Program-made: the position numbers and the translations under genes | In this document: piece by piece, positions 36,701 to 51,700 of the stretch | Layout: every line of letters starts with the position of its first letter | Numbering within the stretch: the stretch's first letter is position 1 | Assembly (NCBI GenBank): GCA_029962745.1 | Contig: JAPZVO010000100.1 | Span: 30,701-94,700, forward strand | Direction of reading: 5' to 3' | Source of the DNA: Echinometra lucunter | Taxonomy: Eukaryota > Echinodermata > Echinoidea > Camarodonta > Echinometridae | DNA length: 64,000 nucleotides | The notes under the pieces: model-generated | Told to the model about the DNA's origin: nothing | What the model saw: the letters and a program-made list of their open reading frames with translations, nothing else | The model's database searches: none

Positions 36701-39700
36701 CTGACGTGACAAGTTTTTTGGACTGTTTAAAAATCTGGCCTGGCATGCATGGTAACCACATTTTGCCGATCCTGTGTCTCTCTGCCAAATGTGCAATAAT
36801 TTGGCACCTCACTAGTCCAAATGCTTGCTCTCCGAAACCATCTTCATCCAAAGCCCGTGCATGTGCCAAATTTCATGAGCACCAAGCGTCTTTTGATTTC
36901 TTTTGCAAAATTATGCCATTACCATGGCAACACAGTTTCTGACACATTAAAAATATGTGTCTTGCATATCTTCATCTCAAGAATAATGTGTGTGCTGAAT
37001 ATTGTGAGCATTGCTACAAAAATGAGGAAGAAGTTTGATCCGCAAGATCTGCAACGGACCACATGCTGATTCCTATACATGCATACCCCCTTCAAACTTT
37101 AAATGACTTTCTTAAAGTACACTGATGACAAAAAAAATTTTCACAAGGTGTTTTACCATCAGCAGACATGTTTTTTGTTGTTGATCCAAGTCTAGACAGG
37201 TACGAAAAGAACTGTTCCATCTCCTCACCTGCTCCAGCACCTGCTCCTGGCTGATTTCGACCACCCCACAAGACCTAACATCCAGATAAAATAAAAGTTG
37301 TGTTAAAGGGAATGTAAATAATTTGCAGCAAAATATCAACAACATCACAATAACATGTAAACATTTTCTGATAATCCAAAGTGACAAAATACATTATCCA
37401 CAAAGAACTGGATAATTCTAAAGGTGAGATTTTAATTAGTTCATGCCAGTCCGTAAGTTATTTAGTTATGAAAATAACACTATCAATAACAATAATAACT
37501 AGATGAATCCTCGACCGCGCGCTGTCAAAATTTAGGCCTCCGCCATTGCCAGATCAGAAATAGATGTCACATTCATTTTTATTTTGAGATATGCAATGGC
37601 ATCATTGACCTTGAACTTTAACCTTGTAACCCCCAAGTCTAATGAGACAATTGCCCCTTCAATATGCATGCATGAGCCAAGTTTGAAGTTGATCCGTCAA
37701 ATGGTTGTGGGGTTATCGTGAGAACGAACCATTTTTATGTGCATTATGACCTCTACGACCTTTGACCTTTGACCTTGAGACGTACAAATCTAATTAGATC
37801 ATTGTCCCTCCCACATGCATACACGAGCCAAGTTTTGTGAGAACAAAAAGGAGACAGACGGATGGACGGACAACCCGAAAACAGAATGGCTCCGGCACCC
37901 ACCTATGGTGGGCGGAATCATAATAACAACAATGTTACTACTACTTAAACTACTACTACTATAACTGCTACTACTACTACAGCTATCAATAATGATAATA
38001 GTAATAATAATAATAATAAAACTTAAAATAATGAAAACTTAAAGAGATCACAAACTGTCCAAATACGCTAATGGTACCAGCTCAGCAACAGTTCTCTTGA
38101 ATGCAAGTATACTACAAATTTATTTTAATTGTAGTCAATACTACTAAAAAGTTAAAACAGATTCACAACACTAGCATCATCCATCCAAATTCTCTGTTGA
38201 AGCTGGTAAGGCCTGGTGCCCTCTTCTATTCACTGACAATTCGAAGAAAAGGCCCAGTCAGTAGATAAATCAGAGCAGCTCAAGCATTTGCAGCCACCTC
38301 GCAATCCAGGGGCCCGTTGCAGAAAACTTTTACTAACTTTACTATTATAATAACTCTTCATGGAATACTGGATTTCGATTGGCTGTTGAGCATGGCATGT
38401 TGCTCAACAGCTAATCAAAATCCAGTATTCCATAAAGAGTTACTGTAATAGTAAAGTTACTACTGTAGTAAGTTTTATGCAATGGGCCCCAGGTTCATAC
38501 AAGTACTACATGTTTTGGACTGAAGTTAGCATCTCCATCAATGTACAGCAGCAATGCCATTTCCATATCTCCTAGATGGCTTTACATATTCAATAGCAAT
38601 AATCAATTTAAATGAAAAACAAACAAATGACAACAACTGTTGATAAACAAACAACCATCAATATTCATCTTTGAACTGAACGTACCTGACAAGCCCAATC
38701 ATGTGCTTTCGCGTGCATAACCGACAAGGCTGGCTTCATGTGTTTGACTGCTTTCAGGAACTGTTCATCTTTTATAATGCAGCTCTGTTTTTTGGCCCAT
38801 GGCCAATACCTGCATATTACATCTTGCCACAGGAACTTGATGTTCTTTGGAAGGCAGAAATTAATATGCAAGTAATGAGGAAAGCCATACTGTTCCCCAG
38901 TAAACATGTTTACTGCCTTCTGAGCTACAGAGTGACGACAGCCTACCACTTCAAGGCCACATTCATCTAGCTTACTACGAGGCCTTGCTGAAGACCTTGC
39001 AGCTCGCCACTCTGTTGTACCACAGTTATTGAGTTCCTACAAATAAAAATAACAAAATTTACAAGCCTTGCTACACAAATGTTCAGAGATCACAGGAAAG
39101 ATACAAAAACTAGCAACCTATAAACTGCACCCATTCGCTAGACACTTTTTGCTATCAAAGCAATATGAACAACCATATTTCACGCCAAGCCTCCTTCTGA
39201 CTTATTTTCTTTGGAGTCTTGTGCATCTTCTGACAATCCACTTCATGGCCATACTCGGGGGGGGTGGCCCCAAGAAATTTTGAAAACTTACATTTTTTTT
39301 TAATGATTATTTTCACAAAATCCACCAAAAGTGTCCACCAAATCCTTCAATTTCACTGTAAAAAATGCAAATGCGCCCCCATGTCAAGCTCGGTCAACTT
39401 TCGCTCCCTGGTTTTCGAGTTCTTGCGCACCCCAGGAAAAATTGAAGTGCTCTATAAAAACTTAAGAAGTGGTTCATCCTTTGAAATTTTGCAATGATAC
39501 TAAATCCAACAAGCTTAATGCTTATGCTTATATGACCAATTAATTGCCTTTTACAAATGGTCGTGACTTGAATGACCAATATAAGAATTTAGAAATTGTC
39601 ATGAGCACTTAGTTATTAGAAATATCAGTACTTTTGGTTCACTCAAAATTCTTGCATACATTTTTCATGTTGCATTACAATCCTTAAAAACAGAAATATC

Positions 39701-42700
39701 TTTAAAAACGGTGACTTGGTGTAAAGAAAAAGTAATCTGAATGTGACATGTACGCAGTGATGTATACCTTTGGCTGACTGACAGCATCACTTTCTTTCAA
39801 GCGAGTCATGTGCCTGGCAACAGCTTCATTCGGTACAATGAAAATACCTTCATAGTAGGGCCGTCTAATTCCTCTGAAAGAAGGAAAACCCAAAAGAAAA
39901 AAAAAAAGTAATTGCAGTGACAACAATTTTCATGGTGAATGATTAAACTTCATCGAAGTTATTATCACTTTCATCATAAATAGTATCAGTAACATGTGGG
40001 CCAGAAAATTTGATATTTAGTGCAACATTTCATTGAAAGCAAATTAATGACTTAATGAAAACACATGGTTATCAGACTGCATGATTCTACCTTGAGTTCA
40101 TCATAATAAAATTATAGCAACAATATTATCAATAATTATAATAATGATAATAACAATTACAATAACAATAATCATAATCATGGTAATGATAATAACAAGG
40201 ATGATGGCGATGACGATGGTAATAAGAGTAACAATCTGTTTACCACGCAACTGTAAATTACCTCTAAGCAGTTGAAAGAAAATAAAATACTTTTGAATTG
40301 AAACACTGTACACACAAAAGATTTGCACTACAAAATACATCAAATGAATTAACTTTGATAAATAAATAACAATAAACATTACAAATCACACCCAAAGTTT
40401 AACAGTTATCACAAATCAAGAGGCCTTGCATAACTACGCAAACTTAGGTTTCGAAGAAAAGGGGTAATGTGCGAAGAATGACGAGCACAGGAAGAAGGAA
40501 AAGTTACTGTGATCTGGATATACCGGCCCTTTGAGGTAATTTTTGCAGAAAGCGCAAAGAGAAGGGAATTGAAACTATTGAGCAGGAATGTGACAAAAGC
40601 ATGAATAAGATGATGGGCTGTATTCTAGTCAAGAAATCTACAAATTTTGCTTATTTTTCTAATAGCTACAGAACCAGAGTAAAAAATCCCATCAACATTT
40701 TCAGAAGATAATGGGCCATATTAGATGGTTTAATCACAGACTGCCCCATCTGTTGATATGTGTGTAGAAGTTCAGAGATGCAATCATTTAGAAGAAGCTT
40801 GTTCTGAAGTGCCCAAGTTCTATCATCCTTCCATAAGCAATCTTCCATTATCTGGCCCTAATAGGCAATCCCAGCATTAAATGCTAGATACAATTAAAGC
40901 ACGTAGAATATGTCAATATCTTCAACATTGAAAATGGTACATACTCATACTACAAACTATTAAAACCTAAGAATTACATAATGTCAATTTACCTAGGAAC
41001 TTTGCTGTACCGGTATACTTTGAAGTTGCCATCAACATGTGCAGAATGTTGACTATGGTGACATGCTGGGCACTGCATAGGGCGATGTCCTTCCATTTTC
41101 TTCAAAGCATGTCTACTGAATCTAAATTCAGTCAGGGCCCTGGATAGGACAGTTTTGTTAATTGGCTGGTCCTGAAGAAAGATCACCACACAATGGGAAA
41201 CTTTATGTCAAAGAAACTCTAATCAAAAACTTCATGTAATACAGAATCCTATGTTCCATAACACTTGCGATATGTACAATTTGTAATTTTTTTTCTCAAC
41301 CGAAATAAACACTAAAGTTATAGTATGTAAATTAAACAACAATTAGAATAAACCAGTTTGCATGCTAATACTTCATGTCTTATACAGCGATGCTAACGGT
41401 TCTTTAACTATTAGGATGTGATGACCCTTGCCTTTACGTAAACTGAAATTTGATGTTTGTCAGACTCCACTAAGCATAGCTTTGGGAATATGTGTTATGT
41501 AAAATACACCTTTGTGAAAAAACAAATTATATTAAATGCAAAATGTTATTCCTTGAACATTTTTTCTCAAAAGAAGTATCTGTAATTTAACATTTTATTT
41601 ATTCAAAACCAAGAGTTAGCTTGAAGGAATTTATGCGAAATATTCATCTAAAAAAAATAATTGAGTAAATTATGAGAAGAGTAATATATGCCCCCCCCCC
41701 TCCCCGGAAGTGCAGATCTTTGGAATGACGTGCCTCAATTTGCTTGATCAATAAATCTCACAATTACGTTTAGTAGGGTTGTGTGCCTCATGTAGTTTTA
41801 TCAGATGAAAGAAAGTAAAATTAAAAATCGGTCAACAAATTATGGAGAGGCGTTTTTTAGTGATTTTGGAATACAAGTTTTATAAATTGGCATAAATGTT
41901 TTAGCAAAAAACTTCAACATGCTGTGTAGAAGTTCCATGTACCTCATGTACATATAGCTCTACCCAATGAAACAAAAAATCGAAAATCAAAGAAGGTCAA
42001 CAACTGAAGGAGAACAACCATTTTTAGTGATATAGGAATAAACTTTACAAACATGAAAACAAATAATGTTCAAGACAGTGTAGAAGTTCTGTTCCATATG
42101 TAGCTCTACCAGATGAAACACACAAACAAACCAGAATCGGTCAACAATGACCGAGAAGAAGCTACTTGTTTGCAATTTCAGAATAAAATTTGCATAAATT
42201 AACATAAGTAATGTATGAGACAAAATTTGAAAAGTCTGTTTATAAGTTCTGAGTAGGCTTACATGATCATGTAGCTCTACCAGAAAAAAAAAAATCAAAA
42301 TTGAACCGGCATTGTTTTGTGATTTTGGAATAAAATATGCATAAACTAGCATAAATAATGTTACAAACAAAACTTCAGAATCCTGTATACATACTCTGCA
42401 GCGCGCTAATGAGCTGAAAGAGCATTTTTTACGCAGGTTCACGTTCAATGTAAACTGAATCTTGCGCTAGCAAGATTTCACAAGAGCTTCTGACATATTT
42501 CCAATAGGGTCAGGAAACTGTTCCCGAATCAAAACATTATTAAGAAAGCCGATAAAATAATGTAATTGTCCTTCCCATTGGCATTTTGTTCTTTAGTTTA
42601 ACATGGATTTCTACTATTTTTGTTTTGGTATACATACTTTCTGTGTGGTTCAAATGTGATGAAAATTTGGTCTTTTTTTTAGGACTCACTTTCTTTTTTA

Positions 42701-45700
42701 GGACACACTTTACTTCATCCTCGCTCCTTACTCCATGAAAGTTTAAAAATATATGCCAAGCGGATGATTATGATTTATTTCAGCCATATTTTGGTGGGGA
42801 AAACTACTCAAACGATAAATGCTCAAGCTTAAGCCCAGGTGCAATGGACTAGTCTTCTCAATGTGCGCCACTGCTGTTTGAACTGCTAAGCTGAGGTACT
42901 ATGGTGACATCACAATGGAGAGTGCTCAGCCTGAGACTGAGGGATGCGCATGATGTGAATGAGATAATCAGGGACTAGGGACATAGTCCTTGGACCAATC
43001 ATGTTGCGTCATTCAATGGAATATTAATCTTGCTTGAAAAAAAAGCTGTACCATGCTGGATTTTGCCTCACTCCTGACCCAATTAAAAGTTAATTCTTCA
43101 GAATTTCAATGGGATCTGAAAGAGTATCATATCACAATTCCATTTCGCTAAATAATGCTTTGATGCATACTGATGTTTTTAATCAATATTTTTCACTGTT
43201 TTATCTACCCTATGTAAATCATTTACTAGCGTGAAATGTTTTCTTGATGAAATTGTTATAGTATAAGCTAAAATTGGTGAATTTAATCCTCTTTTTGAAA
43301 TTGGAATTAAAATCGTCAAATTCCACTTCGGATAGCGAAGTCATTGGCAGTTTTCTGCCATACCCTTCAGCTCATGAATATTCATGAATGTCATTTGGAC
43401 TTGCATACAAGTTTTTTAAAATAAGCACTTTTCAAACACGTGCATGCTGCGGTTATGACTGCTTAGAACTTCTGTATACCAAATCAAAACAAAAAATGAA
43501 CAATCATTTGACAAAAGCACAAAATTTGTTTTTTTCGGATTTTAGAATACAATTTACATAAATAGGCATTAATGTTTGATGAATAAAAAAACAACAGAAC
43601 TTGGGGTAGAAGTTCTGTGTACCTCATGTAGCGCACCGGATGAAGCAAAACAAAAACAAAAAACAAAACAAAAGAACAAAAAAAAACGAGAAAAATAAAA
43701 TCTCTTGACAAATAAGGAGAATAAGCCTTTCTTGTGCTTTTTCAATCGATTTGCATGATAATCAATGAAGTTAAATTTTGTGAAGAAGTTAGGAACCCCC
43801 CACTGAGACCTATCAGTCAGGCCTTTCAGAATCAAACTGGCCATGAATTGACAGAGTAGAAGCTAATTTGTCATTTTGAGCACACATGGACAAAGACACA
43901 CATACATGTACGGAGCCCATTTCATAATCCCCTCGCAAACTTCGTTCAATGGTGACAGCAAGTCATGGATATGCCAAAAAAAAAAAAAAAAATAGACACA
44001 TAAGATACAATAGCCTACATGGCATTTTGCAAGACATTCCATGATTAGTGGCTGAAGAGGCAAAATCAGCATTGCACCAAGCACAGTGAATGGATGTGGG
44101 TAACCCCTCAGATGCCTTGTAGTTTCTGGTTTCATTGTATCATTTATTCTCCTCTTTTAGCGGATTTCTGATTCAACATTTTGGCAACAAATCCAGGGTT
44201 ACTTTGCATCTCATCATGTTTCTCCAACTATTTAATGTGCAGTTAGTCATTGGTCCTGTGCCATTTACATGATGCTTACCATATGAATGCCTTTTTGAAA
44301 ACCCAGAGTATGCTCTCAATGGGAAAAGTCAGTGCAAAAAATTTTACATTTATATCAAAGAAAAAATGTGATAGAACATTTAAGTTCTTGCACATGATTA
44401 AGGGAAAAACTGACAGATTTCCCATGGCTGAGAAATCTATTTCTTCACAAACATAATTTGCCAACCAAATCTCCCACAGAATAAATGAAGTGTGTCGTTG
44501 ATACAAGAGTGCAATTTCATTTGTCAATCTGATCACCCAAAATATGGGTTATGAATATTCATTCAAAGCAGAAAAGGTATAACTCTTGTACAAGATGTTT
44601 GCTGTTTTCAGTATCTCCATCCTAGCTCAACTTTGACCTCTGAAGAGACTACCATTTCACTACTCAACTGATTCATCCACATCTTGGAAAGCTTTAGCAA
44701 TACTGGCCAGTGAAGTTCCTGGCATGTTTTTCATGAAGACATCTACCAGGTTGAGTACATCAAAGGAAAATATGTAGGTAACATGGCAGACAGATCCAGG
44801 CCAGAACTCATTTTTCAACAATGTAGATATCTCTTCCAGTACATCTCTGAAAACTGAACCACAGTGTCTGCATGATAGCTCCTTGCGAGGGATACATCTA
44901 CGACCTGGAAAAGGATAAGAAGACAAACAATTGCAACAAATGTTATATACACTCATAAAGGCTAATTTATGAGTAAAAGTTGGAAGTTGATCCATCAAAT
45001 GGTTTTTATGTTTCATATCGCAAGATCAAGGCATTTTCATGTATATGATGACCTCTATGACCTTTGACCTTACGACCCCAAAATTCTATCACATCATGTT
45101 CCTTGCCATATGCATGCAAAATTCAAGTTGATCCGTCAAAATGGTTTCTAGGTTCTAGCCAGAACGACTCTTTTACATGTACATGTATACTATGACCTCT
45201 ATGGTTCTTAAGTAATATTAATAATCACACTGTACTTCTTTTCAATACTAAAAATGTGCAATATATTATGACAGATATTTATCAGCATACTTCATCATTT
45301 CAATGTTCTGCCTTTCTTCAGCCCAACTTACCCTCCTGTAGGAAATAGCTGCAGAAATGTTACAGCTAATGTTTGAAAAATTCACTGTGCATTCTTTGTA
45401 TATGTCTCAGCTTTGTCATGGATCCTACTGGAACTAGTAGGCTCCATGGTTTTGTAAAAGTAATTGAGAGTAAAATTGCACGAATGACAGAAATTGGAAA
45501 ATCAAACCATGTATCAACAAAGTAGAATAGGATCATTGAGATCAGTGTATGCTGCTTTGAGCATGCACAAATGTGTGAAGCTTCTCGTTCAGTTCAGTAT
45601 TTTGAATCAAGATGAACAGCATTGTTCCGTGGACTCTTGGGTGTTCAGTAAATGGCGTCAATCACATGATTTCTATTATGATGTGCTTATGTTGAAAAAC

Positions 45701-48700
45701 CTTAAATATGTCTGTGTTCAGTGCTATTTTCTGCTTTTGCAGTACCAAGCACCTATTCAAAAGATGATTAAGGCAAGTAATTTATAAGTTATTGACAAAC
45801 ATGTTAAAATATTATCAAAGGTATGGTCACATGTATATACAGGTGTACAAATGTTCTTTCTCCACGTCTTTCCAATTTTCTTGTTTCCACTTCCCTCCTT
45901 TCTTCTCCACTTTATTCTTAGCTATTAATAGTTCTTATTCCCTATCCCCTCTTTCACTCTTCTCTTCTTTTTATGATTGATTTATTTCATAAAAATCCTT
46001 GTCATGTTTCAATAATGTTGTTTATTAAAAGTTTATTGCCAAAAGTGGGATATATTTTCTTACTAGTTTCTATATTTCTGTTAATTTCAAATTGCTAATA
46101 ACTCAAATATTAAAACAAGATCAGTTTGGGCAAACATTTTATGTACTAAATGGGTACTATATGGGGTACATGTCACGAATGGGTGGATCGGGCTGGGATG
46201 CATTAGGCTGGGCAGCCTGGGTATGGAAAACACCAAAGGCCGAAGTCCTGCAAGCCATTCTCCCCAAACCCAACCTGGTGCAACCATAACTTATCACAAT
46301 ATGTAATTCCATCATTACATGACTTCCGACCCCCAAATTACACTGAGGTCCCTATATAGACATCTACCATCGAAGTTTGGTACGACAGGCAAGCAGTTGC
46401 AGAGTTATTCAAGTTTTATAGGTATTATGGACGGACGTCAGATGGACAGACATCGCTAAAGATCCCTTAGTCTCACTCTGCCTTCAGTGGCTCTACAAAA
46501 AATTGCATTCCCAGCAGAACATACTATTGCTTACCTCTGAGTGTCACAGCAATGTATGAACCTGCCACTCTTGTAACAGGGGGATCTTCCTTATTGCACT
46601 GTCTGCACTTTATAAAGTCTGGCACCGGGAAACAAGAACCTGTTTTGTAAAGGGGAAATAGGAAGAATTAAAAAACTTACTAGTGGTAGTTAACCTAATT
46701 ACCGTAAGTCCATAGCACGTTATGTTCTTAAGTTCGATTTTCTCTATTTTGGACCAACATATGCAGATTTCTTTTAATGATTGCAATGAGGAATAATCAG
46801 GGAAGTTCAAGTTGCAGCTTTGTGGTGCTCAGATGCCACAACAATTGGAGAAAGCTTAAAATTGGAAGCTAACCGAGTGAAATTCACTCGCCTTTGACTC
46901 ATGAAGCCTGTTCTTGTGAGAAGCCGTACTCCCTACACAGGTTTATTGGCCTTTTACTGACAAAACTAAGGAGAAAAAGTAACGAAAGTACAAAAATACG
47001 TCATATCTTTATCCATCAGATATGGTCATGGTCTTACGTCATTGATCTAGAACAAAGTTAATGAGATAATATCAGGGCATATCTCACACATGTCATAGAT
47101 TTTGTACACAGCTAGTCATGATCAGTGAGCTATCACACAATGCAGCTATCGCCTCCCCAATAGAGGGCCAAATACATAAACCAGAGATGGAATTGGTCTA
47201 TAACCAAACAGGCAACATATGATGAAAAATTTATCCATTGAGGTGGTGTAATCGTGGCATGGGGCAACCAACTGCAGTCATCTTTAAGTTTGCATATGGA
47301 AATTAATTACAAAATTGTATATCTTGCATTATATCTGTTTCCTGTAATAGCTGAATGTGAAAACATGAACAAAAAAATGGGTTGAGGCTGTCATGGGTTG
47401 ATGCTCCCCTAACAAACCATATCTTACCAGATTCACATTCACTTATTCCATAAAAAAACAAATCAAGGGAAATTTCAGCAGCTTAAGAAAAGGGGGTTTT
47501 CATCCCGCTTAAAATTGGTTAAAAATAGTCTTTGCATCATTACACCTTTAGCACAAAATAAAATTGCCTTTCAAAGCTTATTTCAAAATTTAATGGATCT
47601 ATGATGGTTAGTGTCACTGAGCCAATTTATCTTCCGTACGATCCAACAACAGTATATACAAGTACTCACTTTACATCAATTTCTAACATGTGAAAGGGGG
47701 CATGTGAATCTATTCTTTTCCATATCACAATGTACTCACTTATTGGCAACCTTGAAAAGTAGCCATCTTTCCATCCTGTCCTGTCATGCAGAAACGCATC
47801 CCGATGGATTATTTCGTCACATTTGGTGCACATGAACTTTCTGCAGTCCACACACTTTAGATCACAAGGCACATGTTGACACACTTCACACTTTTCCCCA
47901 GTCAGTGGTGTTTCCTTTTGGAACAAAAACTGTAGGATTTTGGGCCTTGCATCCTTCCAGCTCTCTTCTGCATTCACTTGCCGCTCTTTCCATGAGGGTG
48001 CAACCTCTTTATTAACTGCTATCCCCAGGGAAGCTTGAAGATCTTTAAGGAGTGTGTCTACAGTGTCTTTGCAAATAACAGAACAATTCAAAATTCACAG
48101 TGAGTTTACAAAGAACACAAATTACAGGAAAATTTACTCTTTACATCATTCAACAGACCAATTTCCCAAAGCTTTATAACCTTCTTTAAGAGCTTAAGAT
48201 TCTAAAAATAAAGGCTCATTGATGTACAACTGAATAAATCTGAATTACCCCAGCTCTGGCCGCTATATATATTCGTTAAAAATAATGAAGTGCACAATTA
48301 TCCTATTACACAATCTTCTTTGTTTTACTTGCCAACTCATTTTAAGTTTTACACTCTTGTTTACACTGGACCTAAATCTGAAAATTCTTAAGTTGCATCG
48401 AAAAACAAGCTCTGAGCTTATTTCTTTTTAAAAGGAATCTCTCTACTACCCAGCTTTGTACTGCATCTATACCTATAACTACTTGCTGTTCTATGTCAGG
48501 TGCACCTCATCTCAAAAGTAAATCACTCATTTATCCTCATATTTCTAGTACGACTGTGGGCTTATCTTGACAGATATATTTGCTTTCAGGATAACACTAC
48601 CTCAACACCTGACTAAATAAGTAGTTTGAAGTTCAAGATGAGTTACAATATCTTCCATTGTCCCTTGTAACAATGTGTACTGGTTTTTGTTTGCTGATCA

Positions 48701-51700
48701 TCTTGTATTCCACGATACATCTAGTTTCTCTTTCTCTCTCTCCCTCCTTCTACATTCATCTCGCAGCACCTCAATTTCTCATTTCTCTTTTCCTCTCAAC
48801 CCATAAAAAATGTTATTCTGTACTACTTTCCTACAAATGGGGGCTACATTTACAAGCATAGCTTTTTTTCAGCTCTCGACTTGCAAACATTTCCTCTTAT
48901 TTCCTTTTGTACACTGTATGAATTACTAGATGATGTTTTTATTTTGCCAGTGTGATAATGTTTAAAATTGATATGTAATATGTATTTGTATGTTCGTTTG
49001 ATGATGGAGTAACTGAACTGAACTAAACTGAACAGTCATCCACCCTCACATGCACACATGTTAAACCAACTGTGGACCTACTGTCTAATCATAAGTAAAC
49101 AAAAGAGGATAAAAGCATGAAAAATGATTAGCAGACAGTTTAACAACAAACAACTTAAAAAAGAAGCAATAAGTTCAATATAGGGTAATTTCATGTTGGA
49201 AAAAACAGTCCCCTTACTTCGCATTTATAGTAAAAACAATCACTCTGATTGCCCAAAATAGCCAAATTATTTGAATTAAAAAAACCCTGAAACATTTAAC
49301 AGTTTCGCAAACTTGTCTGTGTGGGTATAATGCATGTTTGATTTCAAAAGACATGTCTGAACTTTAAAATTGTTGCTTAAATGATGAGAAAGGAGGCAAA
49401 GTACAAAAGAGGCACAGAAAGTCTCAAAATGATAGTAACAGAATTACACCCTTACTGTGGAATTGCCCTGTACCAAGCATTTAGCATTTTGCCTACTCCT
49501 TAACTGTTGAACTTGAATGATCTTGGAAAAGTAGCGTTCTTTGGAAGGGGGGGCGTACAATGTGCACATTTGCCGTGTTTGATGTCGATCAGTATAATGT
49601 TGGTTCTAAGGGTTCCAATAGATGTAATATCTTGCAACATAGACGCTGGTCATGGACACATAGATGTACCAGTAAAATGAAGGGTCGTATGTTTGAGCAC
49701 ATTTTAAGATTGCAGATTACGGTTCCCCTTTTTCTTGTCACTTGAAAGGTTAAAAGTGATGTACAACTGTTAAAAATGTGTGTGAAGACTGGTATAACTA
49801 CCTCTGCATGGTAATGGGAAAGTTTGGCTGTAAATTAAATAATATGAAATCAACTATAAGAACAGTTATAATCAATTTTATAGTAGCTAGTTGTACCTTC
49901 ATCTAAAGCAAGTGCAGGCTCAGCATGATGAGATGAATGACTTTGACACGCCTCTTCCACAGATGAGACATCTTGATGTGTGACAAAAGATACAAGTACA
50001 ACTACAAGATTAGAAATAAGTAATATAATACAATAAAAAAATGCTGCTATTAATCACATAGTGGGTAATGTTTGAAGGGACAATAGGTTCAGTGGGCTGG
50101 TGGGTAAAGGCCGTATCTCACCGGTGGAGATGTCGCCACGACGTCGCAGATAAACTGATGGAGACATTGCGGAGATGTCTCTGAGAGTTGAGATGTTGGG
50201 GAGACGTCTCTGAGGCCAGCTGCAAACCAGAAAAAGTCTAAACAAATCAAACATGTTTAAATTTCTGGCGACTCCCCAGAGACCCTGGCGGTCTCACAGA
50301 CACTCGAGTCGCAAACTGGTCATGAACTAGTTTCCCAGCAGGTAAGATACCCCTTAAAGGTGTCTGATGAAGCAAAGATGATGCATTCAAAATCAGTCGC
50401 AGCAGAATGACTAAAACTAGGCCGCATTGTGTGGCATCGCGCCGCTCCCCTTATCCGTAAATGCAAATGAACTTAACCACAAATGTGAGGCCATGGAATA
50501 ATCTAGCCAGAACAAACAAATGGCGTAAATGCTGCATATTTGATAACAATGAAATTTTCCTTATTGCCCAAAATTGGAAAATAATGAGTGCCAATTGCCA
50601 TTGACAATGAAAACCTTTCTCTCACATATTTCTTAAAAGCATAAAAGCAGATCAGATATTTGGTGCTTTTTAAAAATACTACACCTAAACACAATTATTA
50701 CATGTATTCAAGGAATTTCAGGCATTCATTCATACCCCCTCTCTGGCTTCATCTGCAGTCGAGACAAATTAGAAGAAGGGAACAAGAGGCCTCAATTACA
50801 GGCCTTGTTACTTTGGAGGAACATGTTAAGTAACCGAGCAGAAATCGCACAATCTCCCTAAGACCCATGTACAATCTCTGTGCAATCTCCGTACAGCCTC
50901 TGCTATGGCCTTTTCTTTGGCCCCTCTACAATACCCTACTTCTCAGAAAGCCATGCAAGATTTTTTGGCCTTGCACATACAAGGAAGCGATTCCACACGT
51001 AGCATCGATATTAGCGTACACACTGGAAACAACGATCCACACCACATGCAACCTCTAAATGAAGTTGCGCTATTGGACAGCAATGGGAAAGAATTTGCTG
51101 GGTAATGGGATCTGAAATAGGATCTGAGATGGGAGCTGAAGGGGATCTTGGAAGGGGAGGGGATGCACCTGGCGGAGAGAACACTGCCCTGGCTTTGCAC
51201 ATACATTTCCACACTATGTCGGTAAGTCTTAATTCAAAGAATTAAATTACGATTTTCTTAATTTTCTTTTAAATCTGCCCGCAGTCTAGCCCGTAGACTG
51301 GATCGGGTTGGGGTGGGAGGTATAAGGTTGTAGATAAAATCATTGTGGGGCAGGGGCCGTGCTTAACATAAATGCTTGAGTATTATGGGGGGGGGGGGAA
51401 ACAGATGTGGGACTTTCCCCATTTTTGTAAGCTATTTATTGATTGCACAGCCCTCAATTCTGAATTTTCTTTACTTCTAGTTTTTTCAGTGTATGTATTT
51501 TGATTTGTATTTATCTGATTGCTAAATAAAAATTAAAAATCTACAAACTGTATTTCAAGGTATCCAACTTGGAATCTCGACTCTCTTGCGGGTTGTTCTT
51601 TCTTTCAGAACGAAAACAATGTGATTTTATTCTACACATTGAAGTAAACCAGTGAGATTAACTCGTCAAAATTGAGATCTCTTTCAGTATCTCACCAATA

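Noticed and set aside
36610..36942. 110-codon plus-strand frame
   Set aside because: Lies in intronic sequence resembling 31400-31560, a repeat; overlapping open frames on the other strand show the usual lack of stops by chance.
41987..42448. 153-codon minus-strand open frame within a KDZ intron
   Set aside because: It runs across tandem family D repeat units, lacks splice fit with the KDZ gene and shows no KDZ motif.
47666..47739. Extension of KDZ exon 5 past the donor
   Set aside because: The open frame continues as SEYIVIWKRIDS but the GTGAGT donor and the downstream exon phase show that coding stops at 47740.
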